A stretch of 5,528 nucleotides of DNA, from contig JAFSFU010000315.1 in the NCBI GenBank assembly GCA_017435025.1, positions 1 through 5,528 on the forward strand. The letters run 5' to 3'. Every line of letters begins with the position of its first letter. Within the stretch, counting starts at the first letter, position 1. The translations under genes were made by a program, and so were the position numbers. Below are positions 1 through 5,528 of this stretch, one piece after another. The stretch is from Lachnospiraceae bacterium (GTDB lineage: Bacteria; Bacillota_A; Clostridia; Lachnospirales; Lachnospiraceae). A model generated the notes under the pieces. The model worked only from the letters and a program-made list of their open reading frames with translations. It had not been told where the DNA came from and ran no database searches.

Positions 1-29
1 AAATAAAGAATGTGCCAAGGCACATTCTT
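1..29 (-). terminator. Palindromic stem-loop at the window edge, possible minus-strand terminator
   Basis: AAGAATGTGC (6-15) pairs perfectly with GCACATTCTT (20-29) around a tight 4-base loop. On the minus strand the stem runs into TATTT at the window edge, giving a partly interrupted T-run. It could be a second, back-up terminator for the operon or belong to whatever lies to the left. Confidence 0.4.
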
Positions 30-42
30 CGCGCGCGAGCGG

Positions 43-55
43 GCTGCGAAGCAGC
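43..55. repeat. Short hairpin within a GC-rich stretch
   Basis: GCTGC (43-47) and GCAGC (51-55) pair around GAA. The 7-base word CGCGAGC flanks it as a direct repeat at 34-40 and 67-73. No T-run follows on either strand. The arrangement resembles a dispersed extragenic element but only one copy is visible. Confidence 0.4.
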
Positions 56-83
56 AATTTCCTCACCGCGAGCTGTGCATACT

Positions 84-103
84 GGTCCGTACAGGACCTT
101 TTT
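84..103 (+). terminator. Candidate weak plus-strand intrinsic terminator
   Basis: GGTCC (84-88) pairs with GGACC (94-98) around a 5-base loop and is followed by TTTTT (99-103) on the plus strand. The stem is short. It would suit a gene entering from the left of the window and converging on this operon, which cannot be seen here. Confidence 0.35.
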
Positions 104-104
104 G

Positions 105-158
105 CTTTACAGGAAAGAGACTTTCGCGCATCAGCGCGACAAGGTCTTTCCTGTAAAG
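105..158. repeat. Long inverted repeat (extended hairpin) after the operon terminator
   Basis: Positions 105-118 are perfectly complementary to 145-158 (CTTTACAGGAAAGA arms). Inside, 121-123 can pair with 141-143 and 124-129 pairs with 134-139 (TCGCGC/GCGCGA) around an ATCA loop, so nearly the whole 54-base segment folds. Neither strand has a T-run after the stem, so it does not look like a standard terminator. Confidence 0.75.
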
Positions 159-160
159 TG

Positions 161-190
161 AAAAAAGACGGCTCCCTTACGGGAACCGCC
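161..190 (-). terminator. Intrinsic terminator of the operon
   Basis: On the minus strand a 10-bp stem (190-181 with 176-167, mostly G-C with two G-U pairs) closes a GTAA loop and is followed by six T residues (166-161). It begins 12 bases after the stop codon of the Crh-like gene and is the clearest terminator in the window. Confidence 0.92.
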
Positions 191-202
191 TCCTGCTAAG
201 AC

Positions 203-457
203 TTAGTTATTGCTCAGATACTTTTCAATATCGTTGATCGCTTTCTCTTCATCTACTCCATCAGCCGTAACGATAACTTTTTCGCCGACCGGAAGGTCCA
301 GAGTCATCATTCCCATGATGCTCTTTGCATTCACTTTTTTATTATCGCTCTCTACGTAGATTTTGCTCTCGTAGCTGCTTGCAAGCTGTACCAGCATTGC
401 AATCGGTCTGGCTTCAAGACCAGATGCTAACTCAATTGTCACGGTTCTCTTAGTCAT
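203..457 (-). CDS. Crh-like HPr-family protein with Glu in place of the PTS active-site His15
   Basis: HPr proteins carry phosphate from enzyme I to sugar permeases through His15 and act as CcpA corepressor when phosphorylated on Ser46; Bacillus Crh keeps only the second role, having Gln15. This 84-residue protein has the full HPr length. The active-site loop reads SGLEARPIA (12-20), so residue 15 is Glu (codon 415-413) while Arg17 and Pro18 remain. The regulatory site KVNAKSIMGMM (41-51) is intact, with Ser46 and the hydrophobic Ile47, Met48 and Met51 that contact HprK and CcpA in the family. It therefore should not accept phosphate from enzyme I but could be a substrate of HprK, encoded upstream in the same cluster. 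Its start overlaps the whiA stop and a terminator follows after 12 bases. Its place after whiA matches crh in Bacillus, supporting a Crh-type role by inference. The product could also have a clade-specific function unrelated to CcpA. Confidence 0.93.
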   Translation of the reverse strand: MTKRTVTIELASGLEARPIAMLVQLASSYESKIYVESDNKKVNAKSIMGMMTLDLPVGEKVIVTADGVDEEKAINDIEKYLSNN

Positions 458-470
458 TAAAAATCCTCCT
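455..470 (-). promoter_or_regulatory. Ribosome binding site and stop-start overlap for the Crh-like gene
   Basis: AGGAGG (470-465) is 7 bases before the ATG (457-455). The motif lies inside the whiA codons for Glu-Glu-Asp, and the whiA stop overlaps the start as TAATG. This is the strongest ribosome site in the cluster and suits coupled, high-level synthesis of a small abundant protein. Confidence 0.85.
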
Positions 471-1431
471 CACTGCTTCCTGTCCCCTGCGTGCGCAGCT
501 TGTCAGCCATCTCACAGAGTTTTCTGAGCCGGTGATTCACTCCCGACTTTCCAACAGGCGGTTCCAGGTCTTCTCCCAGTTCCTTCAGGGTCGCCTCCGG
601 TTTTTCCAGTCGCAGCCGCGCCATCTCTGCCAGATTCGGCGGCAGACTCTCAAAACCGATCGTATCGCGAATGTAAGTGATATCGTTGATCTGCTTTAAC
701 GCAGCCGATACCGTCTTGTTGATATTGGCCGTTTCACAGTTCACCTGACGGTTCACATTGCCTCGCATCTCCCGGACAATACGGATATTTTCCAGTTCCA
801 TCAATGCGAGCGGAGCCTCCATCACATTTAACATGTCAACGATCTGGTCCCCTTCTTTTATATATACCACAAAATACTTCTTACGAACGACGATCTTCGC
901 CTCCACATTGAACGTCGCCATAATGGACTGAATCTGCTTTGCCTTCGGTTCCGTAGCACACACAATCTCGAAGTGATAAGACTTCTCCGGATCTGTGATC
1001 GAACCGGATGCCAGAAATGCTCCACGGAGGAATGCACGTCTGCAGCACGGATTCTGCACCACCACATTTCCGACCACGGACAGATTCTCCCCAATCTCTC
1101 CGGTGTCATCCAGTAATTTTGTAGCCTTCAATACGCGCAGCGCATCTTCGTGCTGTTTCACACAGACAGAGTAAATTCTGTTCTTTCCGAGATGGGCATT
1201 CCGCCGTATTGAGATATCAGTACTTATATTAAATGTTTTTTTCAATAATGTAAAGCATTTTCTTGCAACAGTTACATTTTCCGTATGGAATTTAATGCTG
1301 TAATGATCGTCTCCGGAAATCTGGATCCGACCGCAAAGGCTGAGGATCGCTGCAACTTCCGCGATCTGACAATGTCTGGCAGAACTCACCTGCCTGGATA
1401 ATTCTTCTTTAATCTGAGAAGAAAACGACAT
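457..1431 (-). CDS. whiA: DNA-binding protein WhiA
   Basis: WhiA is a conserved Gram-positive DNA-binding protein. In Streptomyces it activates sporulation-division genes; in Bacillus it affects cell division and chromosome segregation without clear transcription-factor behaviour. From the ATG at 1431 the protein has 324 residues and starts MSFSSQIKEELSR, the standard family start. The N-terminal half is the LAGLIDADG homing-endonuclease-like fold, with CCRRAFLRGAFLASGSI (129-145) as its clearest motif; such domains in WhiA are not nucleases. The linker MRGNVNRQVNCETANINKT (222-240) leads to a C-terminal helix-turn-helix (~271-310) with LEPPVGKSGVNHRLRKL. It begins four bases after the rapZ stop. 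Its TAA stop overlaps the next start by one base, and its acidic tail SSEEDF is encoded by the ribosome binding site of that gene. A longer start at 1449 would add six residues and is not favoured. Confidence 0.96.
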   Translation of the reverse strand: MSFSSQIKEELSRQVSSARHCQIAEVAAILSLCGRIQISGDDHYSIKFHTENVTVARKCFTLLKKTFNISTDISIRRNAHLGKNRIYSVCVKQHEDALRVLKATKLLDDTGEIGENLSVVGNVVVQNPCCRRAFLRGAFLASGSITDPEKSYHFEIVCATEPKAKQIQSIMATFNVEAKIVVRKKYFVVYIKEGDQIVDMLNVMEAPLALMELENIRIVREMRGNVNRQVNCETANINKTVSAALKQINDITYIRDTIGFESLPPNLAEMARLRLEKPEATLKELGEDLEPPVGKSGVNHRLRKLCEMADKLRTQGTGSSEEDF

Positions 1432-1445
1432 TGGACTATCTCCTT
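1429..1445 (-). promoter_or_regulatory. Ribosome binding site deciding the whiA start
   Basis: AAGGAG (1445-1440) stands 8 bases before the ATG at 1431-1429 and overlaps the final rapZ codons (GGA AGG AGA TAG). An earlier in-frame ATG at 1449 would make this site part of the coding sequence and has no comparable site of its own, so 1431 is the better start. Confidence 0.8.
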
Positions 1446-2305
1446 CCATCTATTCCTGCATCTCTGTGTTCCAGCTGGACCTCGTACCGGCCGGACTTCT
1501 TCAGGCATGCAAATGTTTCACATGCGATAGCCACGGATCGATGCTTTCCGCCGGTGCAGCCAATAGCGATCACCAGCTGATTCTTTCCTTCTTTCTCATA
1601 ACGCGGCACCAGAAATTCCAGCATGTCCGTCAGCTTTTTCAAAAACTCTTCTCCGGTTCCCCCCTGCATCACGTAATCCTTGACACAGGACTCCGCTCCG
1701 GTATGGAACCGCAATTCCTCTATGTAATACGGGTTCGGCAGGAATCGCACATCAAACACCAGATCCGCATCGGATGGAATTCCGTATTTGAAACCAAAGC
1801 TGAGAACGGTAATATAGAGGTTGCTCTTATCCTGTTCCCCGCAATACATCTTTTCCAGCTCCTGTCGCAGTTCTCTTGTCAGAAGACGGCTGGTATCGAT
1901 GATATGGTTTGCTTTTTCCCGCAGAAAAGCCAGTTTTGTCCGCTCCTCGGTGATACCTTTTTCGATTCGGCCCGTTCTGGAGAGGGGATGGCTGCGCCTT
2001 GTCTCTTTATAACGTTTGATCAGAACCTCATCATTGGCCTCCAGGAATAAAATCGAAAACGGATAGGCATTCTCCCTCCATTTGTCGATGATGTTTTCCA
2101 GCATCGGAAGATCTTCGCCGCTTCGGATATCCACGCCGAGCGCAATATTCTCGTTCTCATTGCGGTCACTCAGCGTGAGCTCCGCAAATTTTTCGATCAA
2201 AAGAATCGGCAGATTGTCCACGCAATAGAAGCCCATGTCTTCCATGTGCTTCAGGGCAACGGTTTTTCCGGCTCCTGACATGCCCGTTACAATGACCAGT
2301 CTCAC
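1436..2305 (-). CDS. rapZ: RapZ/YvcJ family P-loop nucleotide-binding protein
   Basis: This is the family of E. coli RapZ, which senses glucosamine-6-phosphate and guides sRNA decay to control GlmS, and of Bacillus YvcJ, a GTP/ATP-hydrolysing protein linked to competence. The molecular role in Clostridia is not settled. The 289-residue length is typical. It has the Walker A motif GMSGAGKT (8-15), then GFYCVDNLP (25-33), ETRRSHPL (101-108), and a C-terminal domain with FDVRFLPNPY (184-193) and GCTGGKHRSV (249-258), the family's metabolite-sensing half. The start is GTG, supported by AGGAGG 8 bases upstream; the first ATG would fall inside the Walker A motif and destroy the fold. It follows murB by three bases and ends in TAG four bases before the preferred whiA start. 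In Bacillus the next gene is yvcK; here whiA follows directly. Confidence 0.96.
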   Translation of the reverse strand: MRLVIVTGMSGAGKTVALKHMEDMGFYCVDNLPILLIEKFAELTLSDRNENENIALGVDIRSGEDLPMLENIIDKWRENAYPFSILFLEANDEVLIKRYKETRRSHPLSRTGRIEKGITEERTKLAFLREKANHIIDTSRLLTRELRQELEKMYCGEQDKSNLYITVLSFGFKYGIPSDADLVFDVRFLPNPYYIEELRFHTGAESCVKDYVMQGGTGEEFLKKLTDMLEFLVPRYEKEGKNQLVIAIGCTGGKHRSVAIACETFACLKKSGRYEVQLEHRDAGIDGRR

Positions 2306-2319
2306 ACTTTATTCCTCCT
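2303..2319 (-). promoter_or_regulatory. Ribosome binding site fixing the rapZ GTG start, inside the murB 3' end
   Basis: AGGAGG (2319-2314) lies 8 bases before GTG (2305-2303). The motif is part of the murB codons for its terminal Glu residues (GAG GAG GAA TAA). The murB stop is three bases before the GTG, so ribosomes finishing murB are placed at the rapZ start, consistent with coupled translation. Confidence 0.8.
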
Positions 2320-3181
2320 CAAATCTGCCCAGGAGTTTCACTTCCATCTCTAGAGCAACTCCGAAGGTTTCCAGAACCTTTCTCTCCACCTTCTTGCAAA
2401 GACCGTAGATATCGGACGCAGTCGCTCCGCCTTTGTTGATCACAAAGCCGGCATGTTTCACAGAAACTTCTGCTCCACCGACAGAAAACCCTTTCAGCCC
2501 CGCATCTTCGATCAGTTTTCCGGCAAAATGTCCCTCCGGACGTTTAAAGGTGCTTCCTGCACTCGGATATTCCAACGGCTGTTTGTCCCTTCTTCGGAAC
2601 GCCAGATCATCCATCTGCGCCCGGATTGCCTCCGGATCTCCCGGCTGCAGCTCAAACGCTGCCTCCAGAACCAGCCAACCGTTTCTTTGAATACAGCTGG
2701 TGCGATATCCCAGTTCCAGTTCCTCTGCCGGTAAGGTCTTCACCTCGCCATCAGCAGTCAGAACAGTCACCGTCTTTAAGACATTCTTCATTTCTGAACC
2801 GTAGGCGCCGGCATTCATCACCGCTGCTCCGCCGATACTGCCCGGAATTCCGGCAGCAAATTCCAGTCCGGTAAGACCGGCCTTTAACGCTGCATTGGCC
2901 GCTTTCGCCAGCATAACACCGGCTCCGACCGTCACAATATTTCCTTCCACTTCCAGCTTGTCAAATTTCCCTGTACTGATGATCACACCGGAAAATCCTT
3001 CATCACTGACCAGCAGATTACTTCCATTTCCCAACATGTACCATGGCATGCCTGCCTTCTTACAGGCATTCACCACCGCTTTCAATTCTTCCGCCGTTTC
3101 CGGAATGCAGAACCACTCCGCATTTCCGCCCGCACGGAAAGATGTATGCCGTTTCATCGGCTCATTGATTCTAACTTCCAT
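2309..3181 (-). CDS. murB: UDP-N-acetylenolpyruvoylglucosamine reductase
   Basis: MurB is the FAD enzyme that reduces UDP-GlcNAc-enolpyruvate to UDP-MurNAc with NADPH, the second committed step of peptidoglycan precursor synthesis in the cytoplasm. From the ATG at 3181 the protein has 290 residues, near the usual length. It begins MEVRINEPMKRHTSFRAGG, the family's normal N-terminal motif. FAD-binding motifs are GNGSN (51-55) and AGIPGSIGGA (110-119); Tyr159-Arg160 follow, then PSAGSTFKRP (206-215) with the proton-donating Ser210, and LEMEVKLLG with the conserved Glu280. It looks like the shorter type II form common in Firmicutes. An in-frame ATG at 3256 would add 25 lysine- and glutamate-rich residues and overlap hprK by 59 bases, but it lacks a good ribosome site. 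The start at 3181 has only a weak site (AAAGAG, about 8 bases away), so the start is the uncertain part. Its last codons (EEE) form the rapZ ribosome site. Confidence 0.95.
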   Translation of the reverse strand: MEVRINEPMKRHTSFRAGGNAEWFCIPETAEELKAVVNACKKAGMPWYMLGNGSNLLVSDEGFSGVIISTGKFDKLEVEGNIVTVGAGVMLAKAANAALKAGLTGLEFAAGIPGSIGGAAVMNAGAYGSEMKNVLKTVTVLTADGEVKTLPAEELELGYRTSCIQRNGWLVLEAAFELQPGDPEAIRAQMDDLAFRRRDKQPLEYPSAGSTFKRPEGHFAGKLIEDAGLKGFSVGGAEVSVKHAGFVINKGGATASDIYGLCKKVERKVLETFGVALEMEVKLLGRFEEE

Positions 3182-3185
3182 TTTT

Positions 3186-3212
3186 TGATCTCTTTCTTTA
3201 TGATCTCTTTCT
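3186..3212 (-). repeat. 15-bp tandem duplication across the hprK stop and murB leader
   Basis: On the minus strand AGAAAGAGATCA occurs twice (3212-3201 and 3197-3186), separated only by TAA, which is the hprK stop codon. The repeat period is 15 bases. The first copy encodes the last hprK codons (RKRS); the second copy is untranslated for hprK and contains the weak Shine-Dalgarno-like AAAGAG before the murB ATG at 3181. In the longer murB frame the duplication would encode ERDHK-ERDQK. Confidence 0.8.
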
Positions 3213-4127
3213 GGCAAGATTTTCCTGTACTCTTCTGTACAGTTCTTCTGCTGCATTGTAACCCATCTTCTTCTGTCTGTAATTGATCGCAGCAGTTTCT
3301 ACGATAACCGCCAGGTTACGACCCGGACGGATCGGAACATTGTGGCACACCACCTTGTTTCCAAGGAATTCCGTATACTTTTCCTCCAGACCAAGACGGT
3401 CGTATTCCATATTTCTGTCCCACTCCTCCAACTGGATCACCATATCGATAGACTGGGTATTTTTTACACTTTCCACACCGAACAGCGCTTTTACATCCAC
3501 AATTCCAATGCCGCGCAGCTCGATAAAATATTTGGTGATATCCGGCGCAGATCCCACCAGGGTCTCATCACTTACTTTGCGGATTTCCACCACATCATCG
3601 CTGACCAGACGGTGTCCACGTTTTAACAGCTCTAAAGCCGCCTCACTCTTACCGATACCGCTCTCACCCATGATCAGAACGCCTTCACCAAATACATCCA
3701 CAAGAACTCCGTGAATGCTGATACAAGGAGCCAGCTTCGCTTTCAACCAGCGGGTAACTTCCGCCATCACATCAGATGTGGTCTTTTCAGTCGTCATGCA
3801 CGGAACTCCATAGTGGGTACAAAGATTCACGACCTCTTCTTCCGGCTGATGTCCCTGACAGAACACGATACATGGAATCTTGCTGGAGATCAGCCTGTCA
3901 AACATTTCAATCCTCTGTTCCTTGGATAATCCTTCCAGATAGGCCATCTCAACATTTCCGAGCATCTGCACGCGTTCATTGTCAAAATGATCATAAAAAC
4001 CGGTCAGCTGCAGTGCCGGACGGTTTACATCCGGATGAGACAATACCACCTTATCGGTATCGATTTCCGGGGTCAGATGCTTCAAATCCATTTTTTTGAT
4101 CAGGTCCGTGATTGTAACTCCGTACAT
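3198..4127 (-). CDS. hprK: Bifunctional HPr(Ser) kinase/phosphorylase
   Basis: HprK phosphorylates Ser46 of HPr and Crh using ATP or pyrophosphate, and removes that phosphate by phosphorolysis. It is the sensor step of carbon catabolite repression in low-GC Gram-positives and works in the cytoplasm as a hexamer. The 309-residue length is typical. The N-terminal domain covers ~1-130. The catalytic domain has His139 before the VFGEG strand, the P-loop GESGIGKS (154-161), the acidic pair Asp177-Asp178, the family signature ELRGIGIVDV (203-212), and the C-terminal PIRPGRNLAVIVETAA stretch (265-280). All catalytic residues expected for both activities are present. The ATG start has AGGAG six bases upstream (4138-4134). 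It follows uvrC by 83 bases and leads a tight gene cluster; its stop is 16 bases before the preferred murB start. Its likely substrate is the Crh-like protein encoded last in the same cluster. Confidence 0.97.
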   Translation of the reverse strand: MYGVTITDLIKKMDLKHLTPEIDTDKVVLSHPDVNRPALQLTGFYDHFDNERVQMLGNVEMAYLEGLSKEQRIEMFDRLISSKIPCIVFCQGHQPEEEVVNLCTHYGVPCMTTEKTTSDVMAEVTRWLKAKLAPCISIHGVLVDVFGEGVLIMGESGIGKSEAALELLKRGHRLVSDDVVEIRKVSDETLVGSAPDITKYFIELRGIGIVDVKALFGVESVKNTQSIDMVIQLEEWDRNMEYDRLGLEEKYTEFLGNKVVCHNVPIRPGRNLAVIVETAAINYRQKKMGYNAAEELYRRVQENLARKRS

Positions 4128-4142
4128 ACTATTCTCCTCTCC

Positions 4143-4155
4143 GGCATTTCATGCC
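4143..4155 (-). promoter_or_regulatory. Small hairpin in the hprK leader next to the ribosome binding site
   Basis: The minus strand reads GGCAT-GAA-ATGCC, a perfect 5-bp stem with a 3-base loop. It ends five bases before the hprK Shine-Dalgarno AGGAG (4138-4134). With no T-run after it, it is not a terminator. It could be a weak structure affecting translation or mRNA ends, or it could be chance. Confidence 0.3.
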
Positions 4156-4185
4156 CTGCAGTCTGTTATCACCGCATTTGGTTTT

Positions 4186-4214
4186 ATCGTAACATAGAAT
4201 CTTTCGGTTGTCAC
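4186..4214 (-). promoter_or_regulatory. Candidate sigma-A promoter for the hprK operon
   Basis: On the minus strand GTGACA (4214-4209, five of six matches to TTGACA) is followed by exactly 17 bases and then TACGAT (4191-4186, four of six matches to TATAAT). The -35 box contains the uvrC stop codon TGA. Transcription would start near 4179 and give a leader of about 50 bases before hprK. An overlapping alternative -10 is TATGTT (4196-4191) with a shorter, less favourable spacer. This is motif matching only; read-through from uvrC could instead serve the operon. Confidence 0.35.
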
Positions 4215-5528
4215 TCTGTTTTATGGAAGAATGCATACACACTCTCTGCCGCTCTCCGGTTCATGCCCTCGGTTGATGCCAGTTCCTCCAAAGACGCATC
4301 GCGCACTGCCTCCAGGGATTTGAACCGACGCATCAGTGCTTTCCTTCTTGCCGGACCAATTCCTTCAATATCGTCCAGCACAGACTTCACCTGTCCTTTG
4401 CTTCGAAGGCTCCTATGATACTCAATGGCAAACCGATGAGCCTCATCCTGAATTCTTGTGATAAGCTTGAACCCCTCACTGAAGCGGTCGATGGGAATCT
4501 CCACATTATTATAATACAGGCCTCTCGTCCTGTGATTGTCATCTTTTACCATACCACAGACCGGAATATCCAGACGCAGCTCGCCCAGAACTTTCAAAGC
4601 CACATTGACCTGACCTTTGCCGCCGTCCATCATGATCAGATCCGGAAAACGGGTAAAACTGCCGAACCGTTCTGTTCCCTGTTCGCCCATCTCCTGCAAT
4701 TCCTCCAGACCATGCTCAAAACGTCTGGTCAAGACCTCTTCCATCGATGCATAATCATTCGGCCCCTGTACGGTCTTGATCTTAAACTTACGGTAGTCGT
4801 TACGTTTCGGTCTTCCATCTTCATAAACCACCATGGAACCGACCGATTCAAAACCGCTGATATTGGAAATATCAAAAGCCTCAATACGGCGCACATGCCC
4901 AAGATCCAGCCATTCCCCGATCTGATTCATGGCACCGATGGTGCGAAGTTCTTCTCTCTTGATCTTCTCCTTATCCTGTGAAAGAACCAGCATAGCATTT
5001 TTTGCCGCCAGCTCCACCAGGCGTTCTTTCTGTCCTTTTTTCGGAATGACAAACTTCACACTCTGTCCCCGGCGCTTCGTCAGCCATTCTTTCACCAGGC
5101 CCATCTCTTCGAATTCCTGCTGTACCCAAATTTCCCTTGGAATAAACGGAGTACCGGCATAAAACTGCTTCACAAAACTGCCAATGATATGATGGTCTTC
5201 TCCCTCTGCGGCCGCCGAAATATGAAAATGCTCTCTTCCTATCAGCTTGCCGTCGCGAACGAAAAACACCTGCACAACCGCGTCTTCATTGTCTCTGGCC
5301 ATGGCAATGATATCACGGTCTTCCATGCTCTGACTGGTAATCTTCTGTTTCTGTGCGATCTGCTTTACACTGTTCATCAGTTCCCGGTACTCGATAGCCT
5401 GCTCAAACTCCATCTCCTCCGATGCCTTCATCATCTTATCCTCCAGCATCGCCAGCACCGGCTTATAATTGCCATTTAGGAACTCCACGGCCTGCGCCAC
5501 CTGTTTTCCATAGTCCTCTTTGGAAATA
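4211..5528 (-). CDS. uvrC: UvrABC system protein C (excinuclease subunit C), N-terminus outside window
   Basis: UvrC makes the two incisions flanking a DNA lesion in nucleotide excision repair, acting with UvrB. The reading frame runs off the right edge: nine codons (ISKEDYGKQ) precede the GTG at 5500, so that GTG is internal. About 438 residues are visible against roughly 600 for the family; the GIY-YIG nuclease domain and the cysteine cluster lie beyond the window. Counting from the GTG codon, residues ~14-49 form the UvrB-binding UVR helical hairpin ([11 protein letters not shown]). The RNase H-like 5'-incision domain follows with FDISN (Asp210), MDGGKGQ (Asp292) and DEAHRFA (His355), matching the Asp-Asp-His catalytic set. 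The C-terminal helix-hairpin-helix repeats ([26 protein letters not shown]) bind DNA. The gene ends in TGA 83 bases before hprK. It may be only partly co-transcribed with hprK, since a promoter candidate lies at its stop codon. Nothing appears broken. Confidence 0.97.
   Translation of the reverse strand, partial: ISKEDYGKQVAQAVEFLNGNYKPVLAMLEDKMMKASEEMEFEQAIEYRELMNSVKQIAQKQKITSQSMEDRDIIAMARDNEDAVVQVFFVRDGKLIGREHFHISAAAEGEDHHIIGSFVKQFYAGTPFIPREIWVQQEFEEMGLVKEWLTKRRGQSVKFVIPKKGQKERLVELAAKNAMLVLSQDKEKIKREELRTIGAMNQIGEWLDLGHVRRIEAFDISNISGFESVGSMVVYEDGRPKRNDYRKFKIKTVQGPNDYASMEEVLTRRFEHGLEELQEMGEQGTERFGSFTRFPDLIMMDGGKGQVNVALKVLGELRLDIPVCGMVKDDNHRTRGLYYNNVEIPIDRFSEGFKLITRIQDEAHRFAIEYHRSLRSKGQVKSVLDDIEGIGPARRKALMRRFKSLEAVRDASLEELASTEGMNRRAAESVYAFFHKTE

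Noticed and set aside
1432..1449. WhiA start at the ATG at 1449
   Set aside because: The AAGGAG at 1445-1440 would then be coding. The family start MSFSS and good spacing favour 1431.
1466..2050. Open frame of 194 codons on the plus strand
   Set aside because: It lies wholly antisense to rapZ, whose Walker A and C-terminal motifs are intact. The translated product shows no family features and there is no convincing start signal.
3182..3256. N-terminal extension of MurB from the ATG at 3256
   Set aside because: It overlaps hprK by 59 bases, lacks a clear ribosome site, and the added 25 residues are largely the translation of a tandem duplication. The start at 3181 leads directly into the family motif EPMKRHTSF, though its ribosome site is also weak.
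4200..4213. Possible CcpA-binding cre site near the hprK promoter
   Set aside because: The minus-strand TGACAACCGAAAGA lacks the central CG at the right position and differs at several consensus bases.
4415..4981. Open frame of 188 codons on the plus strand
   Set aside because: It is antisense to the catalytic domain of uvrC, where the Asp-Asp-His residues identify the real gene; it is a composition by-product.
5498..5500. GTG as the uvrC start
   Set aside because: The frame stays open to the window edge and the preceding residues (KEDYGKQ) match the usual UvrC sequence before the UVR domain, so this is an internal valine.
1..5528. A novel defence, mobile or CRISPR system
   Set aside because: All six genes are housekeeping or regulatory families in a familiar order. 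There are no spacer-repeat arrays, transposase or recombinase motifs, or unknown genes of meaningful size.

Overview
The window is a compact block of six conserved genes, all on the minus strand. Read in the direction of transcription (right to left) they are: uvrC (5' end cut off by the window edge), hprK, murB, rapZ (yvcJ), whiA, and a small HPr-fold protein of the Crh type. Moderate GC content, strong AGGAGG-type ribosome binding sites, a bifunctional HPr kinase/phosphorylase and the rapZ-whiA-HPr gene order all point to a low-GC Gram-positive. The closest fit is Clostridia, probably Lachnospiraceae. The family-level placement is inference from gene order and protein style, not from a search.

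Layout. Positions 4211-5528 hold the C-terminal two thirds of uvrC (nucleotide excision repair). An 83-base gap (4128-4210) follows, with a candidate sigma-A promoter whose -35 box overlaps the uvrC stop codon and a small hairpin just before the hprK ribosome binding site. From hprK to the HPr gene the genes are packed with gaps of -1 to 16 bases, so hprK-murB-rapZ-whiA-HPr is very likely one transcript. It ends at a strong intrinsic terminator (161-190). The remaining 160 bases carry no gene but are rich in inverted repeats: four separate hairpins, one of them a plus-strand terminator candidate.

How the genes fit together. HprK phosphorylates a serine (Ser46) of HPr-type proteins when glycolytic intermediates are high, and phospho-Ser-HPr or Crh activates CcpA for carbon catabolite repression. 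The last gene encodes a protein that keeps the Ser46 site but has glutamate where HPr has its catalytic His15. It should therefore be a target of HprK and not a PTS phosphocarrier. Kinase and presumed target thus sit at the two ends of one transcription unit. Between them are a peptidoglycan precursor enzyme (MurB), a P-loop protein tied in other bacteria to amino-sugar control (RapZ) and a DNA-binding protein linked to division and chromosome biology (WhiA). This suggests a transcription unit joining carbon status to envelope growth.

The genes are ordinary members of known families. The points most worth a second look are the His15-to-Glu change, the absence of yvcK/mgfK from its usual place between rapZ and whiA, a 15-bp tandem duplication at the hprK/murB junction, and the hairpin-rich segment after the operon. 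I see no mobile element, CRISPR array, tRNA or rRNA.
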